64,000 bases of DNA, taken from assembly GCF_002332255.1 (NCBI RefSeq), contig NZ_NRGW01000001.1, positions 3,720,001 to 3,784,000 on the forward strand, given 5' to 3'. A program made the translations under genes and the position numbers. Shown piece after piece: positions 34,881 to 43,301 of the stretch. Position 1 is the stretch's first letter; each line of letters opens with the position of its first letter. Source of the stretch: Halomonas sp. JB37 (lineage in GTDB: Bacteria > Pseudomonadota > Gammaproteobacteria > Pseudomonadales > Halomonadaceae). A model generated the notes under the pieces. That model saw nothing but the letters and a program-made list of their open reading frames with translations, was not told the DNA's origin and made no database searches.

Positions 34881-37800
34881 CTAGCGGTAGCGAAGTTGAA
34901 CACCCGCCTGGCCCTGCACATCTCGCAGCGCTAGCAATAAATCGTCGCTCGGCGCGACCTTCCACTCATCGCCAAGCTCAAGCCAAGCCACCGCTGCCGG
35001 ATGGCGGTACTGCAGGCGTACTGGCAGCCCTGCTTCATCGCGGTAGGGCGTAAGGCTATCACGCAGGCTCTCAATTAAACGGCCGTTGATTTGCTCAGCG
35101 TCTAGGGCAAGCTCAACCGCCTGACCATAGCGAATTCGCGCTGTCACCATAGGCGTGACATCTTTACCACGCAGGCGCAAACCGCCAGAAAATTCGTCGC
35201 TAGAGACTTCGCCTTCAACAATTAACACCTGATCGGACTCAATCTGGCCGCGCAGCTGCTCAAACAGCTCGCCAAACAGCGAGGCTTCAATGCGTCCGGT
35301 GCGGTCATCCAAGGTGATAAACGCCATGGTATCACCACGTTTGGACTTCATCGTGCGCACGCCAACCACCAGCCCTGCCACACGCTGAGGATCGCGAGAG
35401 GGTTTTAAATCACTGATGCGAGTGGAAACAAAGCGCTTTAACTCACGCTCGTACTCGTCAATCGGGTGACCGGTTAGGTAAAGCCCCAGGGTATCTTTCT
35501 CCCCCGAAAGCCTTTCGCGATCAGTCCACTCACGCGCGCTGAGATACTCGGTGTAAACGTTGCTCTCGCTGTCGTCGGCTTCGGCGAAGGCATCGCCAAA
35601 CATATCCAGCATGCCCAGATTCTGATTGGTATGATTCTGCGCAGCGGCTTTTAGCGCGTCTTCCATCGCCGCGAACAGCACCGCACGATTAGGACCTATC
35701 GTATCGAGTGCACCGGAGCGAATCAGCGCCTCCAGGGTGCGCTTATTCATCCGTTTAGGATCCATACGCCGGCAAAAGTCGAAGATATCCTTAAACGGGC
35801 CGTCCGCCTTACGGGCATCAACAATGGCACCAATCGGCCCTTCGCCCACACCTCGGATCGCGCCCAGGCCATAAACAACGCGAGCGTCCGTATCCACCGT
35901 GAATTTGTAGCCCCCCACGTTAACGTCTGGGGGCGTCACCGTAAGCTTAAGATTGCGACACTCTTCAATCAGCGGCACCACTTTATCCAGGTTGTCCATT
36001 TCGGTGGACATGACGGCCGCCATAAAGGGGCCCGGATAGTGGGCTTTCAGCCAAGCGGTTTGGTAAGACACCAGCGCGTAAGCAGCCGAGTGCGACTTGT
36101 TAAAGCCGTAGCCGGCGAATTTTTCTACTAAGTCAAAGATGTTACCGGCCAGATTCTTATCGATACCGTTGGCGGCACAGCCATCCATAAAGCCGTCGCG
36201 CTGCTTAGCCATTTCTTCGGGTTTTTTCTTACCCATGGCGCGACGCAGCATATCGGCCTGGCCAAGGCTGTAGCCTGCCATGACCTGAGCGATCTGCATG
36301 ACCTGCTCTTGGTAAAGAATGATGCCGTAGGTAGGCGCCAACACCGGCTTAAGCAGTTCATGCTGGTAATCCGGGTGTGGATAAGAAACTTCGGCCCGGC
36401 CGTGCTTACGGTTGATAAAGTCGTCGACCATGCCCGACTGGAGAGGCCCGGGACGGAACAGGGCCACTAGGGCAATCATGTCGTCTAGTGAGTCGGGCAG
36501 CAGGCGCTTAATCAGCTCCTTCATGCCACGCGATTCAAGCTGGAACACCGCGGTGGTTTCGGCGCGCTTTAGCATTTCAAAGGTCGGTGCGTCGTCCAGC
36601 GGAATGCTGTCGATATTCAGCGCCCCCTGGCCGTTAACGCTACGCACTTTATCGACCATCTCCAGCGCCCAGTCGATAATCGTCAGCGTACGCAGACCCA
36701 AGAAATCGAATTTGACCAGGCCCGCTTCTTCAATATCGTTTTTATCGAACTGGACGACGAGGCCTGAGCCATCTTCATCACACAGCAGCGGTGAGAAATC
36801 GGTGAGTTTGGTCGGCGCGATTACCACGCCGCCCGCGTGTTTGCCGGTACCGCGCGTGGTGCCCTCTAACTTAAGCGCCATCTCCCAGATCTCTTCGGCC
36901 TCTTCGTCGTTGCCGATAAACTCTTTAAGCGCTGGCTCTTGCTCAATCGCTTTGGACAGCGTCATACCAACTTCAAAAGGGATCAGCTTAGAGAGCTTGT
37001 CGCCCAGCGAATAAGGCCGGCCCTGAGCGCGAGCAACATCGCGCACCACGGCCTTCGCCGCCATGGTGCCAAAAGTAACAATCTGCGAGACCGCGTTACG
37101 CCCGTAGCGCTCGGCCACGTACTCAATGACTTTGTCGCGTTTTTCCATGCAGAAATCGACGTCAAAGTCGGGCATGGAAACACGCTCAGGATTCAAAAAG
37201 CGCTCGAATAGCAGGTCGTAACCAATCGGATCTAAATCAGTAATTTTTTGCGCGTAGGCTACCAACGAACCTGCACCCGAACCACGCCCAGGCCCTACCG
37301 GCACACTGTTATCCTTCGCCCACTGGATAAAATCCATAACGATCAGGAAGTAGCCGGGAAAGCCCATCTGAATAATAACGTTCAGCTCAAATTCAAGTCG
37401 CTCGCGATAGCGCTGCTCGATCGCTTTGTATTCGTCACTCTCGCGAGGATAGCGCTCAACGGGAAATAAGAAATCCAAGCGATCCGTCAGGCCATCGTGG
37501 GAAACCTTTCGGAAAAATTCGTCCTGCGTCATGCCCTCGGGAATTTCGAACTCAGGCAGGAAAATCTCGCCAAGGCGCACATTGACGCTGCAGCGCTGGG
37601 CAATCATCACGCTATTTTCTAGCGCTTCGGGTATATCGGAGAACAGCGCCGCCATCTCATCGGGACTTTTGAGGTACTGCTCTTCGGTATAACGACGCTC
37701 GCGGCGCGGGTCGTCCAACGCTTTGCCTTCGCCAATCGCCACCCGGGTTTCATGCGCCCAGTAATCCTCGCGAGCCAAAAAACGCACGTCGTTGGTCGCG

Positions 37801-38387
37801 ACTACCGGCGTCCCGGTCTCGATGGCTAACTTGACGCTTGCGTGAACACAGGCCTCTTCCAAGGGGCGCCCGGTGCGCACTAACTCTAGATAAAAACGCT
37901 CAGGAAAGGCTGCCTGCCATTCTTTCAATAGCGCTCGCGCATCCTGCTCGTGATCAGATAGCAGGTGGCGGCCAATTTCGCCCTCACGGGCGCCGGAGAG
38001 CGCAATCAACCCCTCGCTCTGCTCCATCACCCACTGTCTATCGAGAATGGCGCGCCCTTGGCGCTGGCCGTGAGTCCAGCCCTTAGAGATCAGCTCAGTG
38101 AGATTACGATAGCCAACGTCATTCATCGCCAGCAGCGTTATACGGTAAGGGTGCGATTCGTCGTGCGGGTTCTGAAGCCATAAATCGCTGCCAATCAAGG
38201 GTTTTAACCCAGCGCCTTGGGCCGCTTTATAGAATTTTACCAAACCAAATAAATTGGTTTCGTCGGTCAAGGCCAGCGCCGGCATCGCCCGTTCAGCGGT
38301 GGTACTGACCAGCGATTTAAGCTTAACCAGGCCGTCGACCAGGGAGTACTCACTGTGCAAACGCAGATGGACAAACGGTACCGTCAT
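34881..38387 (-). CDS. dnaE: DNA polymerase III alpha subunit
   Basis: The replicative polymerase, 1168 residues (E. coli 1160). The N-terminal PHP domain opens MTVPFVHLRLHSEYSLVDGL. The C-family palm carries GPGRGSGAGSLVAYA and the catalytic aspartates in MPDFDVDFCMEKRDKVIEYV (about residues 400-418). The thumb and fingers follow (YGIILYQEQVMQIAQ). NLGMLDMFGDAF near residue 920 fits the internal clamp-binding motif, and the OB-fold lies after residue about 1000. It is 79 bases downstream of rnhB and part of the long minus-strand cluster. Confidence 0.98.
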   Translation of the reverse strand: MTVPFVHLRLHSEYSLVDGLVKLKSLVSTTAERAMPALALTDETNLFGLVKFYKAAQGAGLKPLIGSDLWLQNPHDESHPYRITLLAMNDVGYRNLTELISKGWTHGQRQGRAILDRQWVMEQSEGLIALSGAREGEIGRHLLSDHEQDARALLKEWQAAFPERFYLELVRTGRPLEEACVHASVKLAIETGTPVVATNDVRFLAREDYWAHETRVAIGEGKALDDPRRERRYTEEQYLKSPDEMAALFSDIPEALENSVMIAQRCSVNVRLGEIFLPEFEIPEGMTQDEFFRKVSHDGLTDRLDFLFPVERYPRESDEYKAIEQRYRERLEFELNVIIQMGFPGYFLIVMDFIQWAKDNSVPVGPGRGSGAGSLVAYAQKITDLDPIGYDLLFERFLNPERVSMPDFDVDFCMEKRDKVIEYVAERYGRNAVSQIVTFGTMAAKAVVRDVARAQGRPYSLGDKLSKLIPFEVGMTLSKAIEQEPALKEFIGNDEEAEEIWEMALKLEGTTRGTGKHAGGVVIAPTKLTDFSPLLCDEDGSGLVVQFDKNDIEEAGLVKFDFLGLRTLTIIDWALEMVDKVRSVNGQGALNIDSIPLDDAPTFEMLKRAETTAVFQLESRGMKELIKRLLPDSLDDMIALVALFRPGPLQSGMVDDFINRKHGRAEVSYPHPDYQHELLKPVLAPTYGIILYQEQVMQIAQVMAGYSLGQADMLRRAMGKKKPEEMAKQRDGFMDGCAANGIDKNLAGNIFDLVEKFAGYGFNKSHSAAYALVSYQTAWLKAHYPGPFMAAVMSTEMDNLDKVVPLIEECRNLKLTVTPPDVNVGGYKFTVDTDARVVYGLGAIRGVGEGPIGAIVDARKADGPFKDIFDFCRRMDPKRMNKRTLEALIRSGALDTIGPNRAVLFAAMEDALKAAAQNHTNQNLGMLDMFGDAFAEADDSESNVYTEYLSAREWTDRERLSGEKDTLGLYLTGHPIDEYERELKRFVSTRISDLKPSRDPQRVAGLVVGVRTMKSKRGDTMAFITLDDRTGRIEASLFGELFEQLRGQIESDQVLIVEGEVSSDEFSGGLRLRGKDVTPMVTARIRYGQAVELALDAEQINGRLIESLRDSLTPYRDEAGLPVRLQYRHPAAVAWLELGDEWKVAPSDDLLLALRDVQGQAGVQLRYR

Positions 38388-38466
38388 GAGACTCTCGCTA
38401 ACGTCATAACACCCTCAACAAATTCATAACATTCTCGGCAAATAAAAACATTGGCTTAAAGCAGCG

Positions 38467-39093
38467 CTAGGGTATGTTGGTCGTTGATAGCTGACGCTGA
38501 ACGGGCGCAAAGCTGCGTCGATGTTCGGGTAAAGGCCCATGCGCAGACAGTGCCGCTAGGTGCTCTTTTGTGGGGTAGCCTTTGTGACGGGCAAAACCAT
38601 ACTCAGGATAGCGCATATCCAGCGTCACCATTTGGGCATCGCGCCACACTTTAGCCAAAATTGATGCTGCGGCGATAGCCGCATGGCGGGCATCGCCTTT
38701 TACCACGGCTTGCCCGGGCAACCGGTGACCGGGAAGCTTGTTACCATCGATGAGCAGATACTCGGCCGAAGGCGCCAGCGCATCAATGGCTCGGCGCATA
38801 GCTAAATGAGTGGCGTGATAAATATTTAGCGCGTCCACTTCGGCGGCACTGGCCTCTGCTATCGCAAACGCTATTGCCCGCGCGCGGATCTGTTTGTCCA
38901 GCGCTTCACGGCGACGCGCGCTTAATTTTTTCGAGTCAGTCAGACCTTCAATCGGATGGGCAGAATCCAGAATGACCGCAGCGGCCACGACGCTGCCGAC
39001 CAGTGGACCGCGCCCAACTTCATCGACCCCGGCAAGCCGCTGGCCGATATAGGCAACCTCTAAAGGCGGATAGTCGGCGTTGTTAATCGTCAT
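38467..39093 (-). CDS. rnhB: ribonuclease HII
   Basis: A 208-residue type II RNase H that nicks RNA-DNA hybrids and single embedded ribonucleotides. The motif [24 protein letters not shown] holds the first catalytic Asp-Glu pair, followed by [21 protein letters not shown] and [23 protein letters not shown] with further acidic residues. The start MTINNADYP at 39093 has GGAGGAGG at 5 bases and overlaps lpxB by 11 bases; a longer upstream frame lies inside lpxB and is not RNase-like. Confidence 0.96.
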   Translation of the reverse strand: MTINNADYPPLEVAYIGQRLAGVDEVGRGPLVGSVVAAAVILDSAHPIEGLTDSKKLSARRREALDKQIRARAIAFAIAEASAAEVDALNIYHATHLAMRRAIDALAPSAEYLLIDGNKLPGHRLPGQAVVKGDARHAAIAAASILAKVWRDAQMVTLDMRYPEYGFARHKGYPTKEHLAALSAHGPLPEHRRSFAPVQRQLSTTNIP

Positions 39094-40255
39094 AAGCCTC
39101 CTCCCATGGCTGCCCGGCTGCCAAAGCGCCGAGCGCTTGCGCCGCACGCTGGCTAGCGTTGCGCTGCAGCGTGGCGTGTATCTCGGCAAAGCGCGCTTCA
39201 AGCGCGTAACGGCTCGGCTCATCGGTCAACATAGCGCTGAGCTGGTCAGCAATCGCCTCAGGCGAGGCAGCCTCCTGAATCAACTCAGGCACCAGTGTTT
39301 CTTGCGCGATCAGGTTCGGCAGCGACACCCACTGAGTTTTCACCAGCCGCTTCGCCAGCCAGTGAGTGGCTGGCGCCATTTTGTAAGCGACCAGCATCGC
39401 CCGGTGGCAGAGCATCGCTTCAAGCGCCGCCGTACCGGAGGCGAGCAAAACAATATCGCTTGCCACCATGGCTTCGCGGGCTTGCCCATCTAGCAAACTA
39501 GTACGCTCTGCAAGCCGCGGGTAGTCGGCAAGTAGTGCGCTTATTTCACGACGTCGATCAGGCGTTGCGGCGGGAATAACAACGTGCAGCGCGGGATGAC
39601 GCTGACAAAGCTGCTCGGCAGCGGCCAAAAAAGTAGCGCCTAAAAAACGCACTTCGTTAGCGCGCGAGCCCGGCAGCAGAGCCATCACCGGCGCATCAGC
39701 AGGCACGTGGAGTTCACGGCGCGTGGCATCACGATCATTTTCAAGCGGTAGCTCGTCGGCCAGCGGGTGGCCAACAAACACGACGGGGACTCGATGGGCG
39801 CGATAAAAAGCAGCTTCAAAGGGCAGCAGAGTCAACATGCCATCGACTGATTTGGCGATGCCTTTCACTCGGCCCTGACGCCACGCCCAAACGGAGGGGC
39901 TGACGTAATGAGCGGTCGTGATACCTGCCTCGCGGAGCTGTCTTTCTAGCCCCAAATTGAAATCAGGTGCGTCTATGCCCAGCATAATATCCGGCTGCCA
40001 GGCCAGCGCTTCTGTTTTTAAAGTACGCCGCACACGAATCAGCTCAGGCAGATGCTTGAGCACTTCAACTAGCCCCATGACTGACAGGGTTTCTAATGGA
40101 AAACGACTTTCCATGCCCTCAGCCTGCATGCGAGGCCCGCCCATACCTCGAAACTCAACGCCCGGATGACGCGCTTTCAACTCGCGCATCAACCCTGCGC
40201 CCAGAATATCGCCGGAGAGCTCCCCAGCCACGAGATAAACGCGTTGCAGGGTCAT
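39083..40255 (-). CDS. lpxB: lipid-A-disaccharide synthase LpxB
   Basis: A 390-residue GT19 glycosyltransferase that joins lipid X to UDP-2,3-diacylglucosamine at the cytoplasmic face of the inner membrane. Family blocks: [84 protein letters not shown] and [29 protein letters not shown] residues (here [14 protein letters not shown]). It lies 17 bases downstream of lpxA in the standard lpxD-fabZ-lpxA-lpxB-rnhB order. Confidence 0.97.
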   Translation of the reverse strand: MTLQRVYLVAGELSGDILGAGLMRELKARHPGVEFRGMGGPRMQAEGMESRFPLETLSVMGLVEVLKHLPELIRVRRTLKTEALAWQPDIMLGIDAPDFNLGLERQLREAGITTAHYVSPSVWAWRQGRVKGIAKSVDGMLTLLPFEAAFYRAHRVPVVFVGHPLADELPLENDRDATRRELHVPADAPVMALLPGSRANEVRFLGATFLAAAEQLCQRHPALHVVIPAATPDRRREISALLADYPRLAERTSLLDGQAREAMVASDIVLLASGTAALEAMLCHRAMLVAYKMAPATHWLAKRLVKTQWVSLPNLIAQETLVPELIQEAASPEAIADQLSAMLTDEPSRYALEARFAEIHATLQRNASQRAAQALGALAAGQPWEEAYDD

Positions 40256-40272
40256 AAAATAATTCGCATGGG

Positions 40273-41040
40273 CTAGCGGGTAATGCCGCGTGTCGAGCGC
40301 TCAATAGAGGCGGCGAAATGCTCGACCTCAGGCAAATCAAAGCGGCTGCGCATCTCGGCAAGCGCCTGCTCTGTCGTCAAGCCCTGGCGATACACCATTT
40401 TGTAGGCTGCAGTAAGTGCGTTAATCGCTTCGCGACTAAAGCCTCGACGCTTCAAACCTACTAAATTAAGGCCGCGTGCTTCAGCAGGATTACCATTAAT
40501 CATGATATACGCAGGCGTGTCTTTGGTAATAATCGAGCCACCGCCCGCCATCGCATAATCGCCAAAGTGGCAGAACTGATGTACTGCCGACAAGCCACCT
40601 AGGATGACGTAGTCGCCGACGGTGACATGGCCAGCCAAGGTGACCTGATTAGCCAAGATGCAGTCGTTACCAATAACGCAATCATGCCCAACGTGCACAT
40701 AGGCCATAAATAAATTGCGCGAACCAATCGTGGTTTCACTGCGATCCTGAACCGTACCGCGATGCAGCGTGGCGCCTTCGCGAATTACGTTATCGTCGCC
40801 CATCACCAGGCGCGTTGGCTCGCCTGCGTATTTTTTATCCTGGCAGTCTTCGCCTACAGAGGCGAACTGAAAGATACGCGTACGCTCGCCCAGAGTAGTG
40901 GGGCCTTTAACCACCACATGAGGGCCAATGACAGAGCCTGCGCCGATAGTGACGTCTGGCCCAATAACACTAAAAGGACCCACCTCAACGTCATCGGCGA
41001 GACGCGCCGCTGGGTCGACCAAGGCAGTAGGATGTATCAA
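40273..41040 (-). CDS. lpxA: UDP-N-acetylglucosamine acyltransferase LpxA
   Basis: First enzyme of lipid A synthesis: a left-handed beta-helix trimer that moves a hydroxyacyl chain from ACP to the 3-OH of UDP-GlcNAc. With a TTG at 41040 the protein is 255 residues and begins (L)[13 protein letters not shown], matching the family start; the TTG overlaps the fabZ stop by 4 bases and has AGGAAGG four bases upstream. The ATG at 41061 gives seven extra residues (MCREEGC) inside fabZ. The catalytic His lies in [11 protein letters not shown], with [17 protein letters not shown] downstream. C-terminal helices are complete. Confidence 0.95.
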   Translation of the reverse strand: MIHPTALVDPAARLADDVEVGPFSVIGPDVTIGAGSVIGPHVVVKGPTTLGERTRIFQFASVGEDCQDKKYAGEPTRLVMGDDNVIREGATLHRGTVQDRSETTIGSRNLFMAYVHVGHDCVIGNDCILANQVTLAGHVTVGDYVILGGLSAVHQFCHFGDYAMAGGGSIITKDTPAYIMINGNPAEARGLNLVGLKRRGFSREAINALTAAYKMVYRQGLTTEQALAEMRSRFDLPEVEHFAASIERSTRGITR

Positions 41041-41480
41041 GCAACCTTCCTCTCGGCACAAATAATTTCCGCTTCGCAGGCTAGCTCGCCATCAACAGAA
41101 GCGCGACAGGCGAATTTCCAGATACCGCGTTTACCTTTGATAACGTTCGCTTCTAACGTGAGCTTGTCACCGGGCATAACCGGGCGCTTGAAGCGCACTT
41201 TATCGCTACCTACTAGATAATAGACGTAACCATCGGCCGGTAATTTATTAACCGTTTTAAAGCCAAGAATGCCACATACCTGTGCCAGCGCTTCGATAAC
41301 AAGCACGCCGGGCATGATCGGATGGTGCGGAAAATGTCCGTTGAAAAACGGCTCATTGATGCTAACGTTCTTGTACGCAACGATGGACTCACCGATGGTC
41401 AATTCCGTTACTCGATCCACCAGCAAAAACGGATAGCGGTGGGGCAAGTATTCGCGAATTTCATTGATATCCATAACCAT
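41037..41480 (-). CDS. fabZ: (3R)-hydroxyacyl-ACP dehydratase FabZ
   Basis: A 147-residue hot-dog-fold dehydratase of type II fatty-acid synthesis. [20 protein letters not shown] and [22 protein letters not shown] hold the catalytic His and Glu. The ATG at 41480 has GAGG eight bases upstream; MDINEI two codons in is an alternative. It competes with LpxA and LpxD for hydroxyacyl-ACP, which fits its place between their genes. Its stop overlaps the lpxA start. Confidence 0.97.
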   Translation of the reverse strand: MVMDINEIREYLPHRYPFLLVDRVTELTIGESIVAYKNVSINEPFFNGHFPHHPIMPGVLVIEALAQVCGILGFKTVNKLPADGYVYYLVGSDKVRFKRPVMPGDKLTLEANVIKGKRGIWKFACRASVDGELACEAEIICAERKVA

Positions 41481-41516
41481 CGTAGCGACCTCTAAAATGA
41501 CAAAAAAACCTGAAAC

Positions 41517-41557
41517 ACCTGAAGGGGAATCAGGTAAATACCAGCACGCCTGCTGGT
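41517..41557. repeat. two adjacent hairpins between lpxD and fabZ
   Basis: ACCTGA/TCAGGT (41517-41522, 41530-41535) and ACCAGCA/TGCTGGT (41540-41546, 41551-41557) are consecutive perfect stems, of 6 bp with a 7-base loop and 7 bp with a 4-base loop. There is no T tract, so RNA processing or stability is more likely than full termination. Confidence 0.55.
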
Positions 41558-41629
41558 GAAAAGGCTGTGGATTATACCCCGCCGCGATCTAGCCTCAAGC
41601 TAACGGCGGATAAAATCATTCAGCACTTG

Positions 41630-42664
41630 TTAATCTCGCTGCTTTTTTTCCAATCGCGCTAAACGCTTGGCGATATCATCGAGCTGCTTAAAGCGCACCG
41701 CGTTTTTCCGCCACTGGTTATTGGCCATGGCACCAGTGCCCGAAGAGTAGACACCAGGCTCATGAATAGAGTTCGTGACCAGGCTCATTCCCGTCACCTG
41801 AACGCCATCACAAATGGTCAGGTGGCCGGATAGCCCGACGCCGCCGCCCAACATGCAGTGCTTGCCGACTTTCGTTGAGCCCGCAATGCCGACACAGCCT
41901 GCCACTGCACTGTGGTCGCCAATAATAACGTTATGGGCAATTTGCACCTGGCTATCGATTTTAACGTCATTGCCAATTACCGTATCACCCAGCGCGCCAC
42001 GATCAATACTCGAGCAACTGCCGACTTCCACATCATCACCCAGCACAACGCCACCTAACTGAACAATTTTATGCCAGCCGGCACCATCGTGAGCAAAGCC
42101 AAACCCATCGCCGCCGATGACACAGCCACTTTGCAGGATCACGTTCTTGCCAATAACGACGCCATGGCAGACGGTAACGTTGGCGTGCAGGCGCGTACCT
42201 TCGCCGAGCTGACTATCGGCCCCGACCATACTACCGGCACCAATAACGACGCGGCTGCCAAGCACCACTCCTGCTTCCACGACTGCGTGCGCCTGGATAG
42301 AAACATCGGCACCTAGCTGAACGTCATCAGCTACCACCGCCGTCGGGTGAATACCGATCACATCGCGCGCCGGCAACGGATCAAACAGCTGAGAGAGCTT
42401 GGCATAGCCTAAATACGGGTTATCAATTTCCAGACGCGGCACAGGGCAATCTTTGCCATGCTCGGGGTGTAATAACACCGCCGCTGCCTGAGTCGTCGCC
42501 AAATCTTTCAAATAGGCACGGTTCGCCAAAAAAGCCACTTGATCCGGCTGCGCTTCTTTTAGCGTCGCAAGACCGCGTATCGGCTGCTCAGCATTGCCCT
42601 TAAAGGCAACGCCTAAGTGGCGAGCAATGTCTGCAAGAGTAAGGTGATGAGAAGCGTGCGTCAT
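41630..42664 (-). CDS. lpxD: UDP-3-O-(3-hydroxyacyl)glucosamine N-acyltransferase LpxD
   Basis: A 344-residue acyltransferase, third step of lipid A synthesis. The N-terminal uridine-binding domain (LTLADIARHLGVAFKGNAEQPIRGLATLKEA) is followed by many left-handed helix hexapeptides. QSGCVIGGDGFGFAHDGAGWHKI holds the catalytic His. The C-terminal helix (RFKQLDDIAKRLARLEKKQ) is present. Its start lies 53 bases downstream of the skp stop, as in E. coli. Confidence 0.97.
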   Translation of the reverse strand: MTHASHHLTLADIARHLGVAFKGNAEQPIRGLATLKEAQPDQVAFLANRAYLKDLATTQAAAVLLHPEHGKDCPVPRLEIDNPYLGYAKLSQLFDPLPARDVIGIHPTAVVADDVQLGADVSIQAHAVVEAGVVLGSRVVIGAGSMVGADSQLGEGTRLHANVTVCHGVVIGKNVILQSGCVIGGDGFGFAHDGAGWHKIVQLGGVVLGDDVEVGSCSSIDRGALGDTVIGNDVKIDSQVQIAHNVIIGDHSAVAGCVGIAGSTKVGKHCMLGGGVGLSGHLTICDGVQVTGMSLVTNSIHEPGVYSSGTGAMANNQWRKNAVRFKQLDDIAKRLARLEKKQRD

Positions 42665-42717
42665 GGGAACCCAGAGAAGCTTTGGTGTGGCCAGGCCACA
42701 CCAAACATCATTTAAAT

Positions 42718-43218
42718 TTAGTTCAAGCCATCAAAAATCTGAGTGACTTCGTCGGTCAGATTAGGCAGGTCAACACCGGAGTGTAGTACACCCTGTGGCT
42801 CAACCAGCACGTCTATGCCGTGACGCTCTAGCACTTGCTCTACGGCTTGCTCTAGCTTGGATTCAGCGCTTTCTAAAAACTGCTGTTCAGAACGCTGCTG
42901 TGCCTGCATCACTTCTTGACGAAGTTGCTCAAAACGGCTGCCCTTTTGCTGCAATTCGCCTATCAGCGACTCACGCTGGGACTGCCCCATTGTTTCACCT
43001 TCGTTTTGCAAGCGCTGCTGGAGCTGCTGAAGCTCGTTGCCAAGAGACTGCGCTTCCCGCTGCTGGCTGCCGATCTGACCTTCCAGACTGCTCAGTGACG
43101 CTTGAGCAGACTGGGTATTCATCAACGCTGCTCGCCAATCAAGTACGGCCACTTCCGCCGCATGAGCAGGTAAAATCATCGCGCCCAACAAGCATACAAC
43201 CGCTGTCAGTTTACGCAT
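42718..43218 (-). CDS. skp: periplasmic chaperone Skp (OmpH)
   Basis: A 166-residue exported protein with signal MRKLTAVVCLLGAMILPAHA cut before AEVAVLDW. The long coiled-coil tentacle region (about residues 35-125) is rich in Gln and Glu: LEGQIGSQQREAQSLGNELQ and so on. The C-terminal strand segment VLERHGIDVLVEPQGVLHSG is typical of OmpH. It sits directly downstream of bamA and upstream of lpxD, the conserved order; Skp carries unfolded outer-membrane proteins to the Bam complex. Confidence 0.92.
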   Translation of the reverse strand: MRKLTAVVCLLGAMILPAHAAEVAVLDWRAALMNTQSAQASLSSLEGQIGSQQREAQSLGNELQQLQQRLQNEGETMGQSQRESLIGELQQKGSRFEQLRQEVMQAQQRSEQQFLESAESKLEQAVEQVLERHGIDVLVEPQGVLHSGVDLPNLTDEVTQIFDGLN

Positions 43219-43301
43219 TGTGTTAACTCCTTAGGTCACGCTAGTGCGCGCCACCATGGCACGCGACCTAGCAAAATTAGAACGGCTGCCTCTTAGAGCT
43301 C

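Noticed and set aside
34756..34965. Small minus-strand frame between accA and dnaE
   Set aside because: It lies mostly in the end of dnaE in another frame, without a ribosome-binding site.
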